Position numbers and translations under genes: made by a program
Shown: one piece after another, positions 56,096-64,000 of the stretch
Numbering within the stretch: position 1 is the stretch's first letter
How the letters are laid out: each line of letters begins with the position of its first letter
Notes under the pieces: model-generated
The model's input: the letters and a program-made list of their open reading frames with translations, nothing else
Told to the model about the DNA's origin: nothing
The model's database searches: none
Source: Diphasiastrum complanatum
Taxonomy: Eukaryota > Streptophyta > Lycopodiopsida > Lycopodiales > Lycopodiaceae
Assembly: GCA_029204225.1 (NCBI GenBank)
Contig: CM055098.1
Location: 26,083,473-26,147,472 of the forward strand
DNA: 64,000 nt
Direction of reading: 5' to 3'

Positions 56096-57156
56096 GACCT
56101 CCTGGCTGCGATCTTCATTCTTTGCTCTTTTACTCAGTCCAAAATGGCTATGCAATTAATCACAATCAAGTATTCACAATCATCTAGGATTATATATTCA
56201 CGTCATCATCTTACTAATATCATGAAAAGAGATCAAATAGAACACGAGGAACTCTTACAAATCATGATCTCTGCATCATCCGAGTAGGTGCATGTAACTA
56301 TGTCAATTGACAAATTTGAAACAAATACTAATGTTACATAACCACGCTTACTAAAATTTCAAGAAAACGATAGCTTGTGATGATTACTCAAGGGTGATAG
56401 CAAATTATCTTCACTAGTAAAATACCTCACAATCACAATTGATAATTACTCCATAATTTGCTAGAATATAGAACAATAACCATTTGTAATGACATTTCTA
56501 GAGTAATTAAAATATTTGATGTCTAAGCTAGCTAGCTATTAGCTTAATATTAAAGAAAATCACGTATGGTGGACATCTTGAAAGTGTAAAGACATCACCA
56601 AAACTTCGTTGTGACATCCAAAACAAGAAGCTCATTAGTAAACCAGATTACCAGATTATTTACTCGTTTACCAACTAAAGATATTTCACCATAATCTGAT
56701 GAACCTGTAATTTGAAGTATTGTCCTCTTGATTCCTTCGTTAAAAATTATAAAAAAAAAGATTGGCAAAGTTCTGGAATGAAACACATTCCAAAACACGT
56801 CCCGTTTCAGAATGGGCAATTGACAATTATCCAAAGCCTTATTTTTTTGAGGGAGGGGGAAGCAAAAATAGCTGAAAGGTGCAACTGGTTGTCCACTTTG
56901 AGAGCCCTACATCTCTTCTACTAAGTTATACTAAGTTATGAAATATATTAATAGGTCGTAAAGGCTCATGAGAAAGTCCCAATTCCAGCATGGTGAATAT
57001 CTTGTTGTTTCAATCTTACTTCTAGTTTAAGAGCAATATGAATGATTAGAGATTATATTTTCGAGTTTAAAATATTATTATTGAAAAAGATATGCAAATT
57101 CAAAAGATTAAAGATCAAAAGAATGGCTCACACATATATTGATTGGCTATTGCTTA
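56093..57156. other. AT-rich intergenic sequence
   Basis: No gene recognised. A short GAATGAAACACATTCC / CCCGTTTCAGAATGGG stretch near 56774-56815 recalls the family-1 MITE arm words but lacks termini. Confidence 0.45.
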
Positions 57157-57764
57157 ATGGTTGAGGAATCATTTTTCCTCTCGTGTTTCCTTTTGCAAGT
57201 TGAATGTATTCAATCTAGACCTCTAGGAAAGGAGATCTCATGGTGTGGATCTCTTATTTGAGGACCCAAATAACAAAAACTATTAACCTTTTCTAAAGGC
57301 TATTAAATGTGTATCTATTTGCCATGTTGGCTTAGATTTGTTCTCATATATTTGAACATGGCTCTTTGTATTTTCCAATAGATTGATCACACTTCACTAT
57401 ATTACATAAGAGGTGCTTTCTTTTCACATGAACTTGAGCAAAGTAAACACTAAAAATTTTATGGTTGAGGAATTATTTTTCCTCTCGTGTTCCCTTTTGT
57501 AAGTTGAGTGGATTCAATCTCTAGACCTCTAGAAAAGGAGATCTCATGGTGTGGATCACTTATTTGAGGACCCAAATAACAAAAATTAATAACTTTTTCT
57601 AAAGGCTATCAAGTGTGTATCTATTTGCCATGTTGAATTTGTTCTCATATAATTGAACATGGCTCTTTGTATTTTCCAATAGATTGATCACACTTCACTA
57701 TATTACATAAGAGGCGCCTCCTTTTCGCATGAAGTATATGAACTTGAGCAAAGTAAACACTAAC
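57157..57764. repeat. 304-bp direct tandem duplication
   Basis: ATGGTTGAGGAATCATTTTTC at 57157 recurs as ATGGTTGAGGAATTATTTTTC at 57461. The match covers CTCTAGAC, GGAGATCTCATGGTGTGGAT and TTCACTATATTACATAAGAG up to AACTTGAGCAAAGTAAACAC. A third fragment of the end (ATGAACTTGAGCAAAGCAAA) follows at about 57808. Noncoding. Confidence 0.88.
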
Positions 57765-58699
57765 ATGACTATCAAATTTTAGTGTAACCTTCTTTTTGCA
57801 TGGAGTATGAACTTGAGCAAAGCAAATACTAGTAAAATTCTAATATGCATGCTTAGAACTTTAGTGTGCCTATGTAAATACCAATGAATCTTTCATTTAT
57901 TTGGAAAAAGCAAAAAAGATTGATCGTCACAAGCTTTAAGGAGGATTTTGCAATTTTGAAAGCGCACATGTTATTCCAGTAGAGATCATTCAGGTAAAAA
58001 AAATTGTATTTTCATTTACCTTACATAATTTTTTTACATTCACTCCAAGCGACGAAGTTGTTGGTCACAACCTTTGACAAACTTGATGTGAGAATCACCA
58101 CGATATTGTCTTAATCCTAATCTAATCCTACTTTTAATCTTGGTGGTATTTGAGGAATTGCTTCTATTCCATTGTGTACATAACTTTTTCTCTCAAATTC
58201 GTGTACATCACGTTTTCAAGTGTTTTTTTACAGACCATTCTATTAGATTTCACACAATTTCATTCTTTCGTATGTCGAGCATAAAGAATAATTACAAAAA
58301 GATAATTTAGTTGAATATCTTTGGTATATTGCTTTTGTAATCATGTTTGTTTGTATGTTTTGCATAATTAACAAATTATTATTTTAAGATATTGCAATGG
58401 CTAGTAGCCCTTATTTCTTCATTCCATTAGTCGTTATCCATTACTCCAAAACAAGTGAGAGCTCATTATATGAAATTTTTTAATTGAGCATTTTTCAAGA
58501 GATTACTCCATGTAGATCTCACCTTGAGATTGTTAATGTAAAAGATGACCTTCTAAAACATGCTATGTAGATTGACAAAGTTTATTAATATAAATTCCCA
58601 AAACAAATCCAATTTTTGCCCAAATGTTTTTTTATTTCTACTTGCACTATTTTCGATGCTCAACAATTTTATGTACATTACAGTTTGTAGTTCATTAAG
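57765..58699. other. AT-rich intergenic sequence
   Basis: Nothing recognised beyond the partial repeat end at about 57790-57830. Confidence 0.45.
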
Positions 58700-58939
58700 A
58701 ATAGTATAACTTTTAAATCGTAGCTTCGATTGAGACGAAAATTATACCGTTGGAAAGCGCTCAACGAGTACTCTATGGGTGCACAAAAGAGATATTGGAT
58801 TTTCTAGAAACTTTGACTACCTATAACTTTTAAACGATAGCTCAAAAGTAGGTCATGTAGAGTGTCATTGGAAAGCTCTTGTCGAGCACTTTCCAACGAA
58901 ATAATTTTTGTCTCACTACAATTTAAAAGTTATACTATT
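58700..58939. mobile_element. MITE with long TIRs (AATAGTATAAC)
   Basis: The left end AATAGTATAACTTTTAAAT is mirrored by the right end (complement AATAGTATAACTTTTAAATT). The inverted similarity extends over about 60 bp per side, including GAGAC.AAAATTAT and CGTTGGAAAG.GCTC. It is 240 bp and noncoding. No clear target duplication is seen. Confidence 0.7.
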
Positions 58940-59215
58940 TTTTTAATGATAAATTGCATATTATACTATGGAAAATATATCAGGCTTGCGGGCTGCATCT
59001 TTTTTTGGATTTAGAACGCTATTGTGTTCATGATTTGATATTCTCTAGTTAACTATTTATCAAGAGATGACTCCAAGTTGTTAGGGACTGTGAGTTCATC
59101 TTCTTTCTCTTTAGATATTGGAACATCAAAATAAAAGAATTATTATGGTGAAATGGAACAATTAAGTGGTGGTGATTCACAAGTTGAGATTCACTCTGTC
59201 ACCGATTTTAGTAAA

Positions 59216-59913
59216 TGTGAAGAATTGCCAAAAAATTGGCAAATCTAGCTTGATCAAAGACCATGTAGAACATTGTAAATATTGTATATAATTGGGTTCC
59301 ACACATGTAAGTCCAAGATTCCACGTGGCAACCCACTCCTAATATAGGTTAGGTCAAGTCAAGAGAGTTGGTCATGTCTATTTGGTGGTCACCCCTACTT
59401 TATAGGACCTACAAGTTTAAGGTGAAAATTTGACCAACTAGCTACCTACCAAGCATAACTCTAGGAAATAGACTAGGGTTTCATTTTAGGTCAAGGAGAG
59501 TGAGTTAACTTCCTTATTACATGTTGGAAATCCACCTAACTTCAAGAAGGAAGTCGAATTTGCTATGTATTCCCTCTCTCCATAGTGAGAAGATAGAAAA
59601 ATTTTGGAGCTCATTGGCAATCTCAAGCTAGTTCACTATGTACATTGAGTTTTTGTGATCCAAATGAAACCAAATCAATTTGTACTTGTTTCTCAGGTTG
59701 AAGGCCGTACTACATCCTGTATTACACACGTGTGGGCTCGGATTTCAATGTTGATCAATGCTTTTGATTGTTAATGCTTGTTGTTTGTCAAATTGCCAAT
59801 CTAGATCACCTTTTTGATGACTAGTTTTTTGGTAGATTGTTAAGCAAGCATCCAATCACTCTTGTGGATCTTTTGTAGATCCATTTATGGTCCTAAAGTA
59901 CAGTACTTTCACA
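59216..59913 (+). repeat. 5' LTR (698 bp)
   Basis: Begins TGTGAAGAATTGCC and ends CAGTACTTTCACA. The preceding GTAAA is the target duplication. AT-rich candidate TATA words lie near 59283 (TGTATATAA) and 59397 (TTTATAGG). Confidence 0.95.
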
Positions 59914-59929
59914 TGATATCAGAGCTAAG
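59914..59929 (+). promoter_or_regulatory. Primer-binding site (tRNA-iMet type)
   Basis: TGATATCAGAGCTAAG directly follows the 5' LTR. It matches the plant copia primer site TGGTATCAGAGC with one mismatch. It would prime minus-strand DNA synthesis. Confidence 0.85.
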
Positions 59930-60346
59930 TACAAGAGCATAATCCATTGATCTAATGCAAATCCATTTTTAGCAAGTTTTGGTGCTAAAAGCTAGTATTG
60001 AGAGGGCAAGCTAGAATCTTGATTTTGGTGAGGAGATTTGATCCCAAACTTGGTAGGGGTCCAAATCCATACTATCCACGTGTGGGCACCTCTGAACCTG
60101 CATTTAATGCATGGTATTCATTTGATCCAAAGAAATTCAATTTGTGAGCTTTTGATGTAATTTTTGGTGGAAATCTTAGGATAAGCTACCAAGATTGAGT
60201 GCCATTGATTAGATTTGACTTAGGGTCATGAGATCTAATTAATCTAGGCTGAAATTAGGTCCTCTAAACTTGTTTTACAGGTCTTGAAAGTACATCAAAA
60301 AGTGTGAAAGAGATTAAGTCATTTTTTTGTCCAAAACTAGCCAAAA

Positions 60347-60694
60347 TTGGCAAGATTTGATTGTAAGTAGATTTCACATCATCTTATCTTCATTCTGACT
60401 TTGTGAGGGAGTGCTAGAACTGAGATTATAAGTCCATTTTTTGGATTAGAAATCTAATTTGAGTGAAAAACTACAAGAGAGAGACCTTAGTGAGTTTCTA
60501 GAGACAATCAAATTCATTTCTTGGCAAGATTTGTTTAAAAGTAGTTTTCACTTCATCTTATCTTCATTCCAGCTTTGTGAGGGAGTGATAGAACTGTGAT
60601 TATAAGTCCATTTGTTGGATTAGAAATCAAATTTGAGTGAAACACTGCAAGTGTGAGACCTTTGTGAGTTTCAAGTCAATCAAATCTATTTCTT
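60347..60694 (+). repeat. 174-bp tandem duplication in the element's leader
   Basis: TTGGCAAGATTTGATTGTAA at 60347 recurs as TTGGCAAGATTTGTTTAAAA at 60521. Similarity runs through CATCTTATCTTCATTC, GTGAGGGAGTG, GATTATAAGTCCATTT and GAGTTTC. The second unit ends at the gag start. Confidence 0.85.
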
Positions 60695-61430
60695 GTTTGT
60701 AGAAGTCACTAGTAAGATGGGATCCGCTGGAGCATACCTTCTAGAAGCTAGTGAGAGGTTGAATTCTACAAATTATGCTATTTGGAAGGTTAGGATGGAG
60801 TCACTCTTGGTGCTCCAAGACCTTTATGAGTTCTTGATTGAAGATGAAGATGAACCTCTAGGTGTACAGGAGTTAGCTAGATACAAGAAGAGATCTAGGC
60901 TTGCACTTCATTGTGTGAAGATGAATGTGAGCAATGATTTGTTGAGAGAAGTATCAGCTTGTACTAGTGCTAAAGAGGCTTGGGAGTCTTTAAAATCAAT
61001 CTATGAGTCTAGCAACACTTCTAGAGTTCTTATGCTTAGAAATCAAATTTTGCAAAGCATGAGGAGAAGTGAGGAGAGTGCACAGGATTATGTACTCAGA
61101 ATCAAGTCTCTTAATAGGGAGTTGGCTTCCATTGGAGACAAGATTCATGATGGAGAGCTTGTACAAATTGTCCTTAATGATATAGGAGATGACTTTGCAA
61201 ATTTGGTCCAAAGTTTTGCCATCCAAGACACTTTGCCAACTATAGAAAAACTTCATAGTGTATTAGTGGCTGAAGAGTGTAGGATGCTCCACGCAAAGTC
61301 TCGGATGAGTTCCTTGTCTTTGCAGGATGGTGATGAGAAAGCCAATTTATCATTCAAGGGCAAAAAGAAGACCAATGGAAAGAAGAAGCATCCAAAGGAG
61401 GCCAAAGAAGAGGATGATGCATCAAGCTGA
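60693..61430 (+). CDS. copia-type Gag (UBN2-like), ends at in-frame TGA
   Basis: The 245-residue protein starts MFVEVTSKMGSAGAYLLEAS; a second Met at codon 9 is closer to usual copia gag starts. It contains LNSTNYAIWKVRMESLLVLQ, the hallmark start of copia gag, then AKEAWESLKSIYESSNTSRV, YVLRIKSLNRELASIGD and LPTIEKLHSVLVAEECRM. Lys/Glu-rich sequence precedes the stop. The frame continues past TGA (61428-61430) directly into the zinc knuckle, so the stop separates capsid from nucleocapsid. Gag would build the cytoplasmic virus-like particle. Confidence 0.88.
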   Translation: MFVEVTSKMGSAGAYLLEASERLNSTNYAIWKVRMESLLVLQDLYEFLIEDEDEPLGVQELARYKKRSRLALHCVKMNVSNDLLREVSACTSAKEAWESLKSIYESSNTSRVLMLRNQILQSMRRSEESAQDYVLRIKSLNRELASIGDKIHDGELVQIVLNDIGDDFANLVQSFAIQDTLPTIEKLHSVLVAEECRMLHAKSRMSSLSLQDGDEKANLSFKGKKKTNGKKKHPKEAKEEDDASS

Positions 61431-62708
61431 AAGGACAAGTCAAAGCAAAAATGCTTTTTTTGTGGAAAGAAGGAGCATTATGCATCTGAATGCTACAAGA
61501 GGCTAAGAGCACAAGTGGAGGAGGACAAACAAGGAAACCTTGCAAAGGAGGAGGAGGAGGATGAAGTAGATGTATTCTTGATGGCATCTACATCCTCACC
61601 AACAAGCAATAGCAATTCAAGAGACAATTGGTGGATCAACAGTGGGGCTAGCTCCCATATGTCTTGTGAAAATGATTTTTTCTCAACCTTACACTATTTC
61701 CATGATGTTAAAAAGTTTGTCTTTACTGCAAATGATGAAGAGTGTAGGATAGATGGTGTTGGCACCATCTCTTTGTGTCTAGAATCCTCAAAATGCATGG
61801 ATCTAGAAAATGTCCTTTATGTACCATCAATCACCAAGAATATGCTTAGTGTTGGTCTACTCTTAGAAAGTGGTTTGGATGTCCACTTTAAGCATGGTAT
61901 TTGCTTCATCTTGAAGAATGATGTTTGCATTGCAAAGGGATTTAAACATGGAAGATTGTTTAAGTTGGAAGCTAGTGTTGCTTTTGAAAGAATGAGCTTG
62001 GCAAAGGAGGAGATCACTCAAGAGGAGATCTTGGCAAAGTGTGATATTGCTTGCATTGAGGAGGAGCATCAAAAGGAGGAAGATCTTGAGGATCTGCCTC
62101 AAAGCATGAGAGTTCCAAGGGAGTCCTCAATGACAATGGCCAAGTCATCAAATTGCATGCAAAATGTCCATTCAAGTGTGCATCTTGCAAGGGTGGCGAG
62201 CATTGGAGAGTCTACTATCTTTGAATACTTTTTGGAAAGTAGTAGTAGACATGAGGTGACTTGTTTCTTACCTTTAAGATTCATGGTGTTTATTACTTTG
62301 TATGACAAGACAATGAAATGGGATGCTTTGAAATCTACATTTGTTGTTGATAAAGCAATTTCATTGGATAACTATTTTTGTAATAGTTTGAATAGAGTCA
62401 TAAAAGATGAAACATCATTTGCTTTGAAAATCTTTGTGTCCACATGCCTTGTGCATGATCATTCCAATTTAAGGACCAAAGATTATCCTATTTCAATGAT
62501 AGAAATAATGGTAGTGTTTTGCTCTTCAAGTAAAGATTGTAGAATCTATTTGTTTTCAACCAAAGAATTTGTCAATGGTGGAAATGTGATCTTTCAAGAG
62601 TGGAAGGTTTGTAAACTTGAAGAAGCACCTTTGGATCAACACCTTATTCAATTCATTGATGTTTTGGAGTCAAGTCAAGTGGAGGAGCAAGCAGATGGAG
62701 CCATCTAG
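61431..62708 (+). CDS. Continuation ORF: zinc knuckle, dead protease-like region, unknown C-terminal part
   Basis: In the same frame as gag after the TGA, this stretch opens with KDKSKQKCFFCGKKEHYASE, a CX2CX4HX4C knuckle. The first Met is at 61515. Next comes WWINSGASSHMSCENDFF, the copia protease site with Asn for the catalytic Asp, and LENVLYVPSITKNMLSVGLL through KHGRLFKLE (GAG-pre-integrase-like). From about codon 200 of this stretch to the stop at 62708, roughly 220 residues (SSNCMQNVHSSVHLARVASI ... QVEEQADGAI) match nothing I know. There is no HHCC, DDE or YVDD motif. The ORF is otherwise uninterrupted. Confidence 0.75.
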   Translation, partial: KDKSKQKCFFCGKKEHYASECYKRLRAQVEEDKQGNLAKEEEEDEVDVFLMASTSSPTSNSNSRDNWWINSGASSHMSCENDFFSTLHYFHDVKKFVFTANDEECRIDGVGTISLCLESSKCMDLENVLYVPSITKNMLSVGLLLESGLDVHFKHGICFILKNDVCIAKGFKHGRLFKLEASVAFERMSLAKEEITQEEILAKCDIACIEEEHQKEEDLEDLPQSMRVPRESSMTMAKSSNCMQNVHSSVHLARVASIGESTIFEYFLESSSRHEVTCFLPLRFMVFITLYDKTMKWDALKSTFVVDKAISLDNYFCNSLNRVIKDETSFALKIFVSTCLVHDHSNLRTKDYPISMIEIMVVFCSSSKDCRIYLFSTKEFVNGGNVIFQEWKVCKLEEAPLDQHLIQFIDVLESSQVEEQADGAI

Positions 62709-63041
62709 GCTCAATCATATGGATCAAGCAAGGCAAGTTGTCTTTGGCAACAATATGTATGCACTTAATAGTTTTATTGATGTATCTTCAAGTGCACAAA
62801 ATGCCTTGGAATCCATGGCTTGGCATGATGTTTAGTTTTGAAGAGTGCTACATGTATATAGACACATTTATGGAACATCTTGTAAGGGATCCTCTAAGAG
62901 GTGGTGAAAGATCCTTCATGGACATCATTCTCTATTGGAGTCTCAAAGTTCCTTGTTTGTAGCTGGATTTTTTAGACACTTCTAAAAGCATTCATTCATC
63001 TAGCAAGAGAGTTGTAGATAGATCAAGCTAAATTTGAGGAG
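62709..63041 (+). other. 3' leader and polypurine tract of the element
   Basis: Noncoding or alternate-frame sequence up to the 3' LTR. AAATTTGAGGAG directly before 63042 is the likely polypurine tract for plus-strand priming. Short open readings (YALNSFIDVSSSAQNALESM) occur in another frame without family resemblance. Confidence 0.65.
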
Positions 63042-63742
63042 TGTGAAGAATTGCCAAAAATTGGCAAATCTAGCTTGATCAAAGACCATGTAGAACATTG
63101 TAAATATTGTGTATAATGGGTTCCACACATGTAAGTCCAAGATTCCACGTGGCAACCCACTCCTAATATAGGTTAGGTCAATTCAAGAGAGTTGGTCATG
63201 TCTATTTGGTGGTCATCCCTACTTTATAGGACCTACACCTAAGTTTAAGGTGAAAATTTGACCAACTAGCTACCTACCAAGCATAACTCTAGGAAATAGA
63301 CTACGGTTTTATTTTAGGTCAAGGAGAGTGAGTTAACTTCCTTATTACATGCTGGAAATCCACCTAACTTCAAGAAGGAAGTCGAATTTTGCTATGTATT
63401 CCCTCTCTCCATAGTGAGAAGATAGAAAATTTTTGGAGCTCATTGGCAATCTCAAGCTAGTTCACTATGTACATTGAGTTTTTGTGATCCAAATGAAACC
63501 AAATCAATTTGTACTTGTTTCTCAGGTTGAAGGCCGTACTACAGCCTGTAGTACACACATGTGGGCTCAAATTTCAATGTTGATCAATGCTTTTGATTGT
63601 TAATGCTTGTTGTTTGTCAAATTGCCAATCTAGATCAACTTTTTGATGACTAGTTTTTTGGTAGATTGTTAAGCAAGCATCCAATCACTCTTGTGGATCT
63701 TTTGTAGATCCATTTATGGTCCTAAAATACAGTACTTTCACA
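63042..63742 (+). repeat. 3' LTR (701 bp)
   Basis: Same termini as the 5' LTR (TGTGAA / TTCACA), followed by the GTAAA target duplication at 63743-63747. It differs from the 5' LTR by scattered substitutions and a 4-bp insertion near 63238. Confidence 0.95.
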
Positions 63743-63747
63743 GTAAA

Positions 63748-64000
63748 TTCATAACTCCTCGCAAATCTATTGATGTTCGACTATGGAGCTTTTCTCTTAT
63801 TCAAAAAAGGTTCACATCTCAAGTTAATCGTCGTTAATAGAATTCCATATTAGTTAAACTTAGTAAAGACCAAAAAGATTTTTGTCAACGTGAAACTTGC
63901 TGAAATAAACACTATCCGGTAGACATGATTACAATACTAGCACTCAAAACTAGATCTAGATTAGCAATTATCAATCAAGAGAAAAGGGATTTAAACATGG
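63748..64000. other. Right edge, AT-rich, no gene recognised
   Basis: Unassigned flank of the LTR element. The last 18 bases are identical to 61934-61951 inside that element, so another copy or fragment may begin at the edge. Confidence 0.4.

Larger units (their letters stand above)
59216..63742 (+). mobile_element. Young non-autonomous copia-type LTR element with unknown ORF
   Basis: A complete element: 5' LTR, primer-binding site, leader, gag/protease-like ORF, unknown ORF extension, polypurine tract and 3' LTR, flanked by GTAAA at 59211-59215 and 63743-63747. The LTRs start TGTGAA and end TTCACA. By eye they differ by about a dozen substitutions and a few indels over 700 bp, so insertion is fairly recent. 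Gag is of the copia type, with a CCHC knuckle and a GAG-pre-integrase-like part. Integrase, RT and RNase H are absent. Mobilisation would need enzymes from another copia element. Confidence 0.92.

Overview
The window is nuclear DNA from a land plant with a large, repeat-rich genome. The one host gene is a plant-type O-GlcNAc transferase of the SECRET AGENT (SEC) class, with 26 spliced exons. Almost everything else is plant-type transposon sequence: Ty3/gypsy, Ty1/copia, L1-like LINEs, hAT relatives and MITEs. Introns of 4.6 to 14 kb packed with LINEs fit a fern, gymnosperm or similar large genome. I cannot name the species.

Layout. Bases 1-8600 are a mosaic of decayed elements: a minus-strand gypsy integrase/RNase H piece, hAT-type MITEs, a BED-finger hAT relic, a (CA)n/(TC)n microsatellite, a minus-strand gypsy gag-protease-RT relic, a hAT core fragment, a chromodomain scrap and a plus-strand gypsy protease-RT relic. 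SEC runs from 9882 to 55225 on the plus strand. Its first visible exon opens inside the TPR region, and the exons for about the first 100 residues are not recognisable here. All 26 exons join in one open frame of 878 codons plus stop. This covers 11 complete TPR units and the whole glycosyltransferase domain. Four introns are giant: intron 3 (10592-24772), intron 13 (27475-37786), intron 16 (38582-43143) and intron 17 (43229-52927).

Introns 3, 13 and 17 carry an L1-like LINE family that ends in a (TC)n tract after a conserved terminus containing AATAAA, instead of poly(A). Copies lie head to tail, and most begin, usually 5'-truncated, directly at another (TC)n tract. This forms a minus-strand array in intron 3 and a plus-strand array in intron 13. 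Intron 17 holds a multi-level nest: a LINE ORF1 is interrupted by a copia element with a CACCA target duplication, and that element contains a hAT-type MITE.

Downstream of SEC (55226-59215) is AT-rich sequence with a microsatellite, a tandem duplication and a MITE. At 59216-63742 lies a young, complete LTR element with GTAAA target duplications and about 700-bp LTRs. It has copia gag and a protease-like region but no integrase or reverse transcriptase. In their place is a long open frame that I do not recognise.

The most interesting signals are the (TC)n-tailed, tandemly nested LINE family; a set of hAT-type MITEs whose arms iterate related palindromes (GAAACGCGTTTC, GGAACGCGTTCC, GGACGCGTCC) with verified 8-bp target duplications; and the gag-only copia element with its unknown ORF.
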